Positions 16,146 to 24,998 of a DNA stretch of 64,000 nucleotides are shown one piece after another (the first letter of the stretch is position 1; every line of letters starts with the position of its first letter). The DNA comes from Bacteroidales bacterium. Its GTDB lineage: Bacteria; Bacteroidota; Bacteroidia; Bacteroidales; Marinilabiliaceae. The notes under the pieces were generated by a model. It had not been told where the DNA came from and did no database searches. It was given only the letters and a program-made list of their open reading frames with translations. The DNA lies in NCBI GenBank assembly GCA_024401395.1, contig JAKSLD010000017.1:1-64000 (forward strand), in the 5' to 3' direction. Position numbers and translations under genes: made by a program.

Positions 16146-18353
16146 TTAGTCGTGAGTTACACGGTCGCGGAGCTCTGCGAGTTTCGCCTTATTCCAACGG
16201 TCTGTAGTACCAACGAGGTAACCTGTAATACGCTGAAGCTTATCGATATTGTGGCTGCCGCAATGAGGACAAGTCTCCATATTAGTCTCTGCATTCTCGT
16301 AGCCGCAATCCATACATCTGTTACGGTTATGGTTTACAGAACCATATCCCAGGTTGTATTTATCGATGAGGTCTACAAATGCCATAACGGCGTCAGGGTT
16401 ATGTGTAGCATCACCGTCTATCTCAATGTAGAAGATATGACCACCGCGAGTCAGTTCGTGGTATGGCGCCTCGATACGAGCCTTATGGCTTGCGCTACAC
16501 TTATAGTATACAGGTACGTGATTAGAGTTGGTATAGTACTCACGGTCTGTTATGCCCTTGAGGACACCGAAGCTACGGCGGTCCATTTTGGTGAACTTAC
16601 CAGAGAGACCCTCTGCTGGAGTAGCGAGGATACTATAGTTGTGCTGATACTGCTCGCTGAAATCGTTAGCCCTGTTACGCATATGGGTAATGATTTCGAT
16701 ACCGAGTTTCTGAGACTCCTCGCTTTCGCCATGATGTTTGCCAGTGAGGGCAACGAGACATTCTGCGAGACCGATGAAGCCGATACCGAGTGTTCCCTGA
16801 TTGATAACCGACTCTATTGTATCATTGCCAGTCAGGTTCTCAGAACCCAACCATAGGGATGACATAAGAAGAGGGAACTGCTTAGCGAGGGCTGTTTTCT
16901 GGAACTGGTATCGTTCGTTGAGCTGCTTAGCAGCAATATCGAGAATTTCATCGAGGCGAGCGAAGAAATGCTTGATACGCTCCTCTTGGTCGACGAAACC
17001 CATACATTCGATAGCCAAACGTACTATATTGATAGTCGTGAATGAAAGATTACCACGACCGATAGAAGTCTTCTCGCCGAAACGGTTCTCGAATACGCGA
17101 GTACGGCAACCCATAGTTGCTACCTCATGCTCGTAGCGCTTAGGGTCATTGATGTCCCACTTCTCGTGCGTGTTGAATGTAGCATCGAGGTTGAGGAAGT
17201 TAGGGAAGAAACGACGAGCCGACACCTTACAAGCGAGAGTGTAGAGATCGTAGTTCCTATCAGTAGGGAGGTAGCTTACGCCACGCTTCTTCTTCCAGAT
17301 CTGGATAGGGAAAATAGCAGTAGAGCCGTTACCTACGCCTTCGTATGTACTTTTCAGAATCTCACGGATGATACAGCGACCCTCAGCAGAAGTATCTGTA
17401 CCATAGTTGATAGAAGAGAAAACTACCTGATTGCCACCGCGAGAGTGAATAGTATTCATGTTATGGATGAAAGCCTCCATAGCCTGATGTACACGAGAAA
17501 CAGTGCGATTGATAGCATGCTGTTTGATTCGCTCGTCACCTTCAAGACCATTGAGATCCATAGTCGTATAATCCTCGATAGGAGAGTCCAAGAGGTGGTC
17601 GTAGTTGACATTATTCAACTGAGCGAGAACCTTTATCTCCTCTTTGTATGAAGAACGCACGAAAGGTGCGAGATAGAAATCGAACGCAGGGATAGCCTGA
17701 CCGCCATGCATCTCATTCTGAGCTGTTTCCATAGAGATACAGCCGAGGATAGAAGCAGTTTCGATTCGTTTAGCAGGGCGAGACTCTCCGTGTCCAGCTG
17801 CCATACCATACTTAAGAATCTTGTCAAGAGGGTGCTGAACACAAGTAAGAGACTTGGTAGGGTAGTAGTCCTTATCGTGGATATGGATATAACCCTGCTC
17901 TACAGCGCGGCGAGATTCCTCAGAGAGGAGGAAGTCGTCTACGAAAGGCTTTGTTGTTTCGGAAGAGAACTTCATCATCATGCCTGCAGGGGTATCTGCG
18001 TTCATGTTGGCATTCTCTCGAGTAACGTCATTAGATTTTGCCTCAATAATCTCGAGGAACATATCGCGAGTCTTAGCCTTACGGGCTACGGTACGCTGGT
18101 GACGGTATGCGATATATTTTTGAGCAACCTCCTTACGGGTACTCTTCATGAGTTCGAGTTCAACACAGTCCTGAATCTCCTCTACAGTCATTTCCTCGCG
18201 ACCCTGAAGTTCGATGCGGTCAGAAATCTTGTTGATGAGAGAGTCATCTTCGCCCTTTTCTGTCTGGAGCATTGCGCGACGAATTGCAGCCGATATTTTT
18301 TCCTTGTTGAAGCCTACTATACGGCCATCACGCTTCTTGACTGTGTGTATCAT
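16146..18353 (-). CDS. nrdD: Anaerobic (class III) ribonucleoside-triphosphate reductase
   Basis: The 735-aa protein starts with an ATP-cone regulatory domain (about residues 1-95; VKKRDGRIVGFNKEKI). The barrel with CX2C-type and loop residues follows, then a C-terminal zinc site of four cysteines (CMDCGYENAETNMETCPHCG, about 685-704) and the glycyl radical region RITGYLVGT (about 712-720). It makes dNTPs without oxygen and is destroyed by it, so it marks an anaerobic lifestyle. It is the first gene of the operon with nrdG, the DedA gene and the nitroreductase gene. A promoter with both Bacteroidetes boxes lies 67 bp upstream. Confidence 0.97.
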   Translation of the reverse strand: MIHTVKKRDGRIVGFNKEKISAAIRRAMLQTEKGEDDSLINKISDRIELQGREEMTVEEIQDCVELELMKSTRKEVAQKYIAYRHQRTVARKAKTRDMFLEIIEAKSNDVTRENANMNADTPAGMMMKFSSETTKPFVDDFLLSEESRRAVEQGYIHIHDKDYYPTKSLTCVQHPLDKILKYGMAAGHGESRPAKRIETASILGCISMETAQNEMHGGQAIPAFDFYLAPFVRSSYKEEIKVLAQLNNVNYDHLLDSPIEDYTTMDLNGLEGDERIKQHAINRTVSRVHQAMEAFIHNMNTIHSRGGNQVVFSSINYGTDTSAEGRCIIREILKSTYEGVGNGSTAIFPIQIWKKKRGVSYLPTDRNYDLYTLACKVSARRFFPNFLNLDATFNTHEKWDINDPKRYEHEVATMGCRTRVFENRFGEKTSIGRGNLSFTTINIVRLAIECMGFVDQEERIKHFFARLDEILDIAAKQLNERYQFQKTALAKQFPLLMSSLWLGSENLTGNDTIESVINQGTLGIGFIGLAECLVALTGKHHGESEESQKLGIEIITHMRNRANDFSEQYQHNYSILATPAEGLSGKFTKMDRRSFGVLKGITDREYYTNSNHVPVYYKCSASHKARIEAPYHELTRGGHIFYIEIDGDATHNPDAVMAFVDLIDKYNLGYGSVNHNRNRCMDCGYENAETNMETCPHCGSHNIDKLQRITGYLVGTTDRWNKAKLAELRDRVTHD

Positions 18354-18419
18354 AAGGTATGATGTATGAGGTTTTTAGACATTTTTTTGTTCATAAATGT
18401 TCCCTTTATGGGTGTGATG

Positions 18420-18451
18420 CAAAGTTATTATGCCTAAAATTGACAACAAAA
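18420..18451 (-). promoter_or_regulatory. nrdD promoter
   Basis: On the minus strand TTTTGTTG (18451-18444) and TAACTTTG (18427-18420) form -33 and -7 elements at plausible spacing. I looked for NrdR-type boxes and saw none that are convincing. Confidence 0.6.
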
Positions 18452-18570
18452 TGAGTTATTAACACCCCTCTCTAAGTCGTTGATTTATAGCTCAATTTTT
18501 TTTACTTTTTTTTACAACCCTAGTATTCTGGGGGGGTGAGAATGTTGATAATTCTTGAAAATGCGGCTAT

Positions 18571-18608
18571 TATCTAGACTGATTCTAAAAGAAGAATTAG
18601 TCTAGATA
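18571..18608. terminator. Long hairpin between two minus-strand genes
   Basis: A 16-bp stem (TATCTAGACTGATTCT against a matching right arm with one G-U pair) encloses a 6-base loop. It lies downstream of the histidine kinase gene on the minus strand. There is no clean T run, so termination is probable rather than certain. Confidence 0.55.
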
Positions 18609-18645
18609 GGAGAGTGGAAATAAATGTTAGTAACTATATATAGCC

Positions 18646-20646
18646 TTAGAGAATACTAGTGTCTGGGAGTTTGATCACGGCGTAGGTTCCCTGCTGATTT
18701 TTGAGCGATTCTATAGACACTGTAGCGTCAATCTTGCTTAGAGCCATACGGCATAGAGGAAGTCCAAGACCTATGCCCTGTGTGAACTGATTAATCTTGA
18801 AGAAGCGGTCGAACACCTTGCCGATCATCTCCTCCGGTATTCCGCAACCCGTATCAATGACCTCGATATTGAACCCTTTCTTGCTGCTATAGTAGATAGA
18901 GACCTCGACATAGCCCTTAGTTGTGAATTTGAAGGCGTTGCTGAGGATGGCATCTATACCGATTCGGAGGCATCGTTCGTTAGTACGGATTTTTATGTCC
19001 TCATCGAGAGGGTAGAAGCGGATGCTAACGGCAGAGCTCTTTTGCTCCTGATATTTTTCGAGGAGAGAAGCGCAGAACTGGTTTATGAATAATTCATCCT
19101 TCTTCTGTATGTTGGCAACCGTTTCGAGGTCAGACATATCAATAGTAGTATTGACGAGAGTCAGCAAGTCGTTGGCAGAACTATATACCTTGTTTGCCAA
19201 GACACGTTCCTCGTCATTGCCAGTATGGAAGAGCGAAGACAAGACCTCAGCGAAGCCGACGACAGCGTTGAGAGGTGTTCGTATTTCGTGGCTCATGTTA
19301 CGGATAACCTCAGCCTTCATTTCATTAGCCTTGACGGCAATCTCCTTTTCCTCACGTAGAGCCAATTCGCTAGCTTTAAGTTGGGCGTTTTTCTTTTTGA
19401 GTCGGGCAGAATAGTACGCGAGGCTCACTATGGCGCCCAAGACAGAAAGACCGACGAATATAAAGAGGTGAATCATCAAAGAGTCAGCGTGACTCTTCAT
19501 GTTATCGTGTTCATTCTGGAGTACGGCGAGATCCAATTTCATGGCATTAGAGTCATCGGCAAGCATACGGAGTTTCATCTGTGTAATGCTGTCGAGGACA
19601 TGCTGGTACCTGTATAAGATCTCTACGTTGTTACGGGCGTAGGTATAAGAAGTGTCATGCTTAGCTATGAACAACAGATTTGACAGATGCGAAGATTCAG
19701 AGATGTCGTTTCTCTTATACAAGTTAGTGGATATAGAATCAGCTCTAGTGAAATTTCCTTTATATACACTATAGTACATCTTAATCTGTTCCAGATGTCG
19801 GTAACCCTCTATTGCGTCTATATTACGACCTTGGGGTGCGAGTTCCAATACCCTTTGAGGATTGTCCTGCTTAACTGCCAATTCCACGCGAGTCCTAAGG
19901 AGCTGAACGCGGCTCAAGTCGGTATTTGCACTTTTCTCAGCCTTGTCGAGATAATATTCAGCCTCTTGAAATTTATCGAGAGCAATACAGCTACGAGCAG
20001 TCTCTGTATAGAATATAGACAGGTTGTAATTTTTAGGGTCGTACTGTTCAGTCAGCTGAATCTCCTTGATACGCATTTCGTAGGCCTTTTCCGGCATACT
20101 GAAATATGCGTAGAAATGAGCGAGGCGACGGTAGCACTCAATCTGACCCACTATGTATCTTTCAGACGTAGCCTCGTTGAGCATAGCATCAATTTCCGCC
20201 TTAGCCTTATACTTGTTGTAGTCAGAATCAAGAAGGGCGCTGATATATTGAGACCAGATGAAATAGTAATATCTAGGTAGTTTATGTCTTTTAGAATACG
20301 ACTTAACAGAGTCGTTCCATATCTTCATAGAATCGAGATTGTGGTCGTAATTGATATGTTTGAGGGCCTTATGAGATATGGCGAGAACGCATCCCTTGCG
20401 GTCGTTACGTTTTACTGCTTCGTTGTAGATACTATCAGAGTATATATAGCAGAGAGAATCTGCGCGATGCTTAGTGGCCAGGTTGCCGAGACGCTGACGG
20501 TTGAGGCAATACTCGCGGTCATTTTCACAATTCGCCCCATCACCCCATGTGTTAGTCTCATTCTGCGCGGCCATATTGACGAAGGAGCAGAACGAAATGC
20601 ACAGGGTGCATGATAGTAGGCGTAATATGTGTTTTATGTGTTGCAT
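18646..20646 (-). CDS. TPR-type sensor histidine kinase
   Basis: The 666-aa protein has a signal peptide (about 1-27), a periplasmic helical TPR-like region (about 40-370) and a transmembrane helix (about 383-403). A short coiled coil leads to a HisKA domain with NMSHEIRTPLNAV (His453) and an HATPase domain with N box (DAILSNAFKFT), G1 (IDTGCGIPEE) and G2 (GIGLGLPL). It is a complete orthodox kinase without a receiver domain. No partner regulator is adjacent. It resembles Bacteroidetes tetratricopeptide kinases that respond to unknown envelope signals. It follows the divergent era promoter region on the other strand. Confidence 0.85.
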   Translation of the reverse strand: MQHIKHILRLLSCTLCISFCSFVNMAAQNETNTWGDGANCENDREYCLNRQRLGNLATKHRADSLCYIYSDSIYNEAVKRNDRKGCVLAISHKALKHINYDHNLDSMKIWNDSVKSYSKRHKLPRYYYFIWSQYISALLDSDYNKYKAKAEIDAMLNEATSERYIVGQIECYRRLAHFYAYFSMPEKAYEMRIKEIQLTEQYDPKNYNLSIFYTETARSCIALDKFQEAEYYLDKAEKSANTDLSRVQLLRTRVELAVKQDNPQRVLELAPQGRNIDAIEGYRHLEQIKMYYSVYKGNFTRADSISTNLYKRNDISESSHLSNLLFIAKHDTSYTYARNNVEILYRYQHVLDSITQMKLRMLADDSNAMKLDLAVLQNEHDNMKSHADSLMIHLFIFVGLSVLGAIVSLAYYSARLKKKNAQLKASELALREEKEIAVKANEMKAEVIRNMSHEIRTPLNAVVGFAEVLSSLFHTGNDEERVLANKVYSSANDLLTLVNTTIDMSDLETVANIQKKDELFINQFCASLLEKYQEQKSSAVSIRFYPLDEDIKIRTNERCLRIGIDAILSNAFKFTTKGYVEVSIYYSSKKGFNIEVIDTGCGIPEEMIGKVFDRFFKINQFTQGIGLGLPLCRMALSKIDATVSIESLKNQQGTYAVIKLPDTSIL

Positions 20647-20738
20647 CCTTTCATTATACTGACATACTAACGATAAGGTTTTTCTAGTAGTGAAAAAATA
20701 GCTAACTTAGCGCGGTGAAATAGACAATAAAGCAGAAA

Positions 20739-21617
20739 ATGAAATCGGGATTTGTCAATATAGTCGGTAATCCGAATGTCGGGAAGTCGACCCTTTGTAA
20801 TCTTTTGGTAGGAGAGCGTCTCAGTATTATTACCAGTAAGGCACAGACTACCAGACATCGTATTTTCGGTATAGTCAATGGAGAAGATTATCAGATAGTA
20901 TTTTCGGACACTCCGGGAGTGCTAAAGCCGAACTACAAGCTACAGGAGTCGATGCTTGGGTATTCCACACAGGCGCTGAAAGATGCAGACGTTTTGATAT
21001 ATGTGACGGATACCGTTGAGACGCCAGACAAATACGACGACTATATCAAGGCTGTGCAGAAGTTAGAGGCTCCAAAGATGGTTATTATCAATAAGATAGA
21101 CCTAGTGGACCAGAAACAGTTGGAAGAGAAAGTCGAGTATTGGCACGAGCAGTTGCCAGATGCAGAGATTATACCTGCGTCGGCGTTGCATAATTTCAAT
21201 GTTAAGGGGATAATAGACCATATTGTAGAGTTGTTGCCAGAGGCAGAGCCATATTTTGACAGAGATGCGCTGACAGACAAGAGCGAGAGATTCTTTGTAG
21301 GAGAGATAATCAGAGAGAAGATACTGCTGTATTACAAGAAAGAGATACCTTATTCAGTAGAGATAGAGATAGAAGAATTCACAGACGGGCCAGAGCAGAC
21401 CCATATACGTGCGGTGATACATGTGACCAGAGACAGTCAGAAAGGAATTATCATAGGACATCAGGGAGTTGCGATAAAGAAATTAGGTTCGATGGCGCGC
21501 AGAGACATTGAGACATTCCTACAGAGAAAAGTATTTTTGGAACTGTATGTGAAGGTAAGTAAAGACTGGAGAGACAAAGATTCCATGTTGAAGCAGTTCG
21601 GTTATGATGTAAAATAG
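20739..21617 (+). CDS. era: GTPase Era
   Basis: The 292-aa protein has a GTPase domain with G1 (GNPNVGKST, residues 10-18), G3 (DTPG) and G4 (NKID), then a C-terminal KH RNA-binding domain (GIIIGHQGVAIKKLG, about 225-240). Era binds the 3' end of 16S rRNA and helps 30S ribosome maturation. Length and motif order are normal. It is a single gene with its own strong terminator. The region after it is a 700-bp repeat field. Confidence 0.97.
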   Translation: MKSGFVNIVGNPNVGKSTLCNLLVGERLSIITSKAQTTRHRIFGIVNGEDYQIVFSDTPGVLKPNYKLQESMLGYSTQALKDADVLIYVTDTVETPDKYDDYIKAVQKLEAPKMVIINKIDLVDQKQLEEKVEYWHEQLPDAEIIPASALHNFNVKGIIDHIVELLPEAEPYFDRDALTDKSERFFVGEIIREKILLYYKKEIPYSVEIEIEEFTDGPEQTHIRAVIHVTRDSQKGIIIGHQGVAIKKLGSMARRDIETFLQRKVFLELYVKVSKDWRDKDSMLKQFGYDVK

Positions 21618-21645
21618 GGACAGATACCAGAAAATATACACTACG

Positions 21646-21677
21646 GTGGAGATTGCGAGAGCGGTCTCCACTTTTTT
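21646..21677 (+). terminator. Terminator after era
   Basis: The stem GTGGAGA paired with TCTCCAC is followed by six T residues. Confidence 0.85.
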
Positions 21678-21682
21678 ATTGA

Positions 21683-21763
21683 GTGAGAGTACATTCAGGA
21701 CAGTATGAGCTTCCGTGCTGCGTATGTGAAAGTCCCTTGTTCATCGTAAATTTTTTATTTTTT
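21683..21763 (+). repeat. Interspersed element copy B: CCTTGTTCATCGTAA box
   Basis: AGTCCCTTGTTCATCGTAAA plus the T-rich tail lies at 21731-21763. The preceding 11-bp units (such as GTGAAAGTCCC at 21726) are more degenerate than in other copies. It forms the left end of the larger palindromic composite. Confidence 0.7.
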
Positions 21764-21952
21764 GAGTGGTTGGGAAGGGAAGAGTAATTGAAGGTATCAC
21801 AGGGGCGAGTAATTGAGGATATCCCCTCCGGCGGAAGTTTACAGCCGCTCCTGCGTCGCTTTCGTAAACCACCGCCTTCGGGGATAACCTCAATTACTCT
21901 GCGGGAAGGAAGTCGCTAGTATAAGGGAAGTGTAAGTTTGCTCGCAGTTTTT
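21731..21952. repeat. Palindromic composite element, copy 1
   Basis: In order: the CCTTGTTCATCGTAA box with T tail; a direct repeat of GAGTAATTGA (two copies); a long inverted repeat at 21807-21899 (outer arms GAGTAATTGAGGATATCCCC and its near-complement, 19 of 20 matching, plus an inner arm of about 13 bp); then GCTAGTATAAGGGAAGTG and the second terminus TTTGCTCGCAG with a T run. A second copy with the same order lies at 34401-34620, about 90% identical by eye over the right two thirds. The space between genes (21618-22341) is filled mainly by this element and copies B and C. Confidence 0.8.
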
Positions 21953-21962
21953 GTTGTTGGAG

Positions 21963-22013
21963 GGCAGTCGCTAGTATAAGGGAAGACCCTTGTTCATCGT
22001 AATTTTTTTATTT
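21963..22013 (+). repeat. Interspersed element copy C
   Basis: GTCGCTAGTATAAGGGAAG leads into ACCCTTGTTCATCGTAA and a T-rich tail. It is in direct orientation with copy B, so the composite element is bounded by the same box on both sides. Confidence 0.7.
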
Positions 22014-22061
22014 GCGACGTCAGAGATAGGGGACAGAAATGTGGTGTGGAGAAAATAAAAA

Positions 22062-22087
22062 CAGCCGTACAAGAGGATGTACGGCTG
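22062..22087 (-). terminator. Minus-strand terminator-like hairpin with no assigned gene
   Basis: A 10-bp perfect stem (CAGCCGTACA paired with TGTACGGCTG) with a 6-base loop. The T-rich tail (TTTTTATTTT) is on the minus strand only. No established minus-strand gene lies upstream of it before the MetAP promoter. Confidence 0.6.
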
Positions 22088-22132
22088 AGAGTATTCGTTA
22101 GGGTAGATTCGTTCAGATTGAATTTTCAAGTG

Positions 22133-22324
22133 TTATAGTGTTGCGCATGACAATAGTGTAAATGCGTATAGTGTAGCGCGCATTTTGGTCATATATACAT
22201 TAAAAGCGGTTGGAATGTTACGTGGAGAAGAAAGATTTAACGTTTTGGGACAATGTTTAAAGACAAAATATGAAACGCGGTGTGATACTTTGTGTGTTAG
22301 TGTAAAATAGCTATCTTTGTGCAT
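22133..22324 (-). other. Possible small minus-strand gene or transcript
   Basis: An open frame of 63 codons, whose last 19 codons could start at an internal ATG and end in MRATLYAFTLLSCATL, lies just upstream of the orphan minus-strand terminator. It overlaps the MetAP promoter on the opposite strand. No family is recognised and no good promoter box was found, so this rests only on the terminator. Confidence 0.2.
22289..22319 (+). promoter_or_regulatory. Promoter of the MetAP/serine hydrolase operon
   Basis: TTTG (22289-22292) and TATCTTTG (22312-22319) are spaced by 19 bp, a consensus Bacteroidetes promoter, 22 bp before the start codon. Confidence 0.75.
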
Positions 22325-22341
22325 ACAAAAGAATAAAGCAG

Positions 22342-23193
22342 ATGATGTTCAAGAAGAAATGGTCCGTTGAGAAGGGAGTGCCCTTGACAGAGATGGATAA
22401 GAAGATATTGGCGGCTCAGAAGCAGGGCCATGAAGTTCCTACGCGAAAACTGATAAAGACACCAGAGCAGATAGAAGGAATCCGTCGTTCGGGAGTTGTG
22501 AATACCGGAATACTTGATATGTTGACATCAGAGATAAAAGAAGGGATGTCGACATTGCAGTTAGACGAGATGATAGGTCAGTATACACATGACCACGGAG
22601 CCATATCGGCATGTATGGGATATGAAGGGTATCCTAGATATTCATGTATATCTCCAGATGATGTTGTTTGCCATGGTATTCCGAGTGCCGACACTATACT
22701 CAAGCCAGGAATGATAATCAATGTAGATGTATCTACCATACTTGACGGGTATTTCAGTGATGCGAGTCGTATGTTTGTCATAGGAGAGACCACACCGGAG
22801 AAGCAACGACTTGTGGATGTCACGAAAGAGTGTCTTGAGGTAGGCATGCAAGCTGCCAAGCCATATTCGTTTGTTGGAGATATAGGCTTTGCTGTGCAAT
22901 GCCATGCGCAGAAAAACGGCTACTCTGTGGTTAGAGAATTGTGCGGGCATGGTGTCGGGCTGGAGTTCCATGAAGAGCCAGAAGTAACACATTATGGCAG
23001 ACCAAAGACAGGAATGCTGTTAGTGCCAGGTATGGTATTTACCATAGAGCCAATGATCAATATGGGAAAGATGCAAGTACATTTCAGTCAGGAAGACGGC
23101 TGGACAGTTACTACGCGCGACCATTTGCCATCAGCTCAGTGGGAGCACACATTATTGATGACTGAAACCGGTCTAGAGATTCTATCGCATTAA
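22342..23193 (+). CDS. map: Methionine aminopeptidase, type I
   Basis: The 283-aa protein has a short N-terminal extension (about residues 1-40) and then the pita-bread fold of type I MetAP. Metal ligands can be placed in NVDVSTILDGYFSDASR (two Asp), ELCGHGVGLEFHEEP (His), FTIEPMIN (Glu) and the C-terminal WEHTLLMTE (Glu). It removes the initiator Met from nascent proteins in the cytoplasm. There are two adjacent ATG codons at the start. Its stop overlaps the next start (TAATG), so the downstream hydrolase is translationally coupled. Confidence 0.95.
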   Translation: MMFKKKWSVEKGVPLTEMDKKILAAQKQGHEVPTRKLIKTPEQIEGIRRSGVVNTGILDMLTSEIKEGMSTLQLDEMIGQYTHDHGAISACMGYEGYPRYSCISPDDVVCHGIPSADTILKPGMIINVDVSTILDGYFSDASRMFVIGETTPEKQRLVDVTKECLEVGMQAAKPYSFVGDIGFAVQCHAQKNGYSVVRELCGHGVGLEFHEEPEVTHYGRPKTGMLLVPGMVFTIEPMINMGKMQVHFSQEDGWTVTTRDHLPSAQWEHTLLMTETGLEILSH

Positions 23194-24998
23194 TGCGACG
23201 CCTTCTTCAGACACTACTGTTAACCTTCTTCTCCGTATCAGCCATATTGGCTCAAGATGCGGAGAAAGTGTCGTTTTATGCCAAGGTGGACTATGAACCG
23301 ATAGGGGATATGTCCAATATAGAAGTAGCGATTACCAATACGGTAGATGCTCTGGCATTGATGAGGAGGTATTACGACGGAGTTTATGAGGCCCATCCTT
23401 CGGTACTGTCAAACATAAGCAAGCCGTCACACTACGTAGTAATAGGGAAGAAGTGGAAAGATGTAGAAGAGCAGTTTGAGGGAATACACGACTATTACTA
23501 TTCGCAGACGACACATGATACGAAGATAATTCTGCTTTACGAGGGAGAACTAGACGTCACGGCAGACAGCCTGACAAACGTGCTGCGAGTATGCGATGCG
23601 TTGTACACGGGAAAAAGTGTAGATATACTGACCCAAGCCTTCTGGAGCGGAATAGCAGTAGATTCGGCAAAGATGGTCTTTTCGCCATCAGGCATACAAG
23701 GCAGACGGCAAGAGAAGACCAGGCTTTCGTTCGGATTGGCAGAAGGAGATGACATTAAGTCGTTGAACAAGCGCATAGACGAGATAGCGAAAGAAGCCAT
23801 AGATGCGAGTGCTACACCAGGACTGTCGGTAATAATAGCCCAACATGGGGATGTGGTAGTGAATAAGCAATACGGTCACACTACATATCAGAAGACAAAA
23901 GAAGTCGGTCCAAGTACCATATACGATATAGCCTCCCTATCAAAGATAGTCGGCACGCTTCCCCATGTAATCAGATTATTTGACCAAGGGAAACTAGATG
24001 CGAGTCAGACATTATCCACCATATTAGGCACTCGAGGTTGGCAAGGGAAGATAAATGTAGGACAGTTGTTGCTTCATACCAGCGGGCTCCCTGCAGGAGT
24101 GCCATTATTTGCATTATCGGTAGATTCAGCTACGTTTACCCCACCACTATTAGTTAGAAAGAGAGGGCCACAGCATCAGCAGAGGATAGGCAAGAACCTC
24201 TATCTGAACAAAGACGTGAAATTGCGCAGTGGGTATTTCTCAGAAGACGAAGATATGGTACATAGAACGCAAGTCGGGCGTTCTCTATATGCATCCGACT
24301 CCCTTGCCATATTGATATGGAAGCATATTACAAATCTACCACAAGCCTCGGCAAAGTACAGATATAGCGATATTAACTTTCTCTATCTGCAAAAGATAAT
24401 AGAGAAGTTGACAGGAGGAAAGCTAGATGAGCTTTTTGATATGACTATGGCCAAGCCATTAGGATTAAGCAGGATGACATATCGCCCTGTGACAAAATTC
24501 AGGCTAAGCGAGATAGCCCCTACGGCAGACGACACATTTTTCAGGAAAGAGCTGGTATGGACCACAGTACATGATGAGACCGCTGCGTCATTAGGAGGAG
24601 TAGCAGGTAATGCAGGATTGTTTGCCACGGCAAATGAGGTAGCAAAGATAGGACAGCTATTCCTTAATGGAGGAATATATGGAAAAGTGAGACTATTCAG
24701 TCAAGAGACATTTGACCAATTTATTATAAGACACGACCCATACTGCAGACGAGGGTACGGTTTCGATATGCCAGACAGGAAGAACGGGAAAGTGGGGCCG
24801 GTACCAGACTGTATGCCAAAGACATCATACGGACATACAGGATTTACGGGTACGATGTTATGGATAGATCCAGAAAGGGAAGTGGTATTTGTATTTATGA
24901 GCAACAGAATACATCCATCGGTAGATAATACGAAACTGACACAGATGGATATCCGTTCCAAGATGTTAGAGGCAATTACTCAATTCTTACACCTATAA
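23193..24998 (+). CDS. Exported serine hydrolase (class C beta-lactamase fold) with a GH3 C-domain remnant
   Basis: The 601-aa protein has a signal peptide (1-20). Residues 25-190 resemble the last part of a GH3 C-terminal domain. Residues 200-595 form a serine beta-lactamase-like domain with the catalytic SxxK motif (SLSK, in YDIASLSKIVGTLP) and a late HTG segment (YGHTGFTGT). In many Bacteroidetes, as I recall, this domain is the C-terminal half of a ~1000-aa GH3 glucosaminidase/beta-lactamase fusion. Here the GH3 catalytic half is missing while a secretion signal is present. The likely role is hydrolysis of peptidoglycan-related or other ester/amide substrates in the periplasm. It is coupled to map by a TAATG overlap, and its 3' end overlaps the convergent SpoIIE-type gene by 23 bp. 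Confidence 0.78.
   Translation: MRRLLQTLLLTFFSVSAILAQDAEKVSFYAKVDYEPIGDMSNIEVAITNTVDALALMRRYYDGVYEAHPSVLSNISKPSHYVVIGKKWKDVEEQFEGIHDYYYSQTTHDTKIILLYEGELDVTADSLTNVLRVCDALYTGKSVDILTQAFWSGIAVDSAKMVFSPSGIQGRRQEKTRLSFGLAEGDDIKSLNKRIDEIAKEAIDASATPGLSVIIAQHGDVVVNKQYGHTTYQKTKEVGPSTIYDIASLSKIVGTLPHVIRLFDQGKLDASQTLSTILGTRGWQGKINVGQLLLHTSGLPAGVPLFALSVDSATFTPPLLVRKRGPQHQQRIGKNLYLNKDVKLRSGYFSEDEDMVHRTQVGRSLYASDSLAILIWKHITNLPQASAKYRYSDINFLYLQKIIEKLTGGKLDELFDMTMAKPLGLSRMTYRPVTKFRLSEIAPTADDTFFRKELVWTTVHDETAASLGGVAGNAGLFATANEVAKIGQLFLNGGIYGKVRLFSQETFDQFIIRHDPYCRRGYGFDMPDRKNGKVGPVPDCMPKTSYGHTGFTGTMLWIDPEREVVFVFMSNRIHPSVDNTKLTQMDIRSKMLEAITQFLHL

Noticed and set aside
16131..18362. Several open frames of 100-240 codons on the plus strand across nrdD
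   Set aside because: All lie inside nrdD in the opposite frame and show no family resemblance.
18528..18540. G-rich run as a quadruplex or regulatory site for nrdD
   Set aside because: Only a single run of G is present; a quadruplex would need four tracts.
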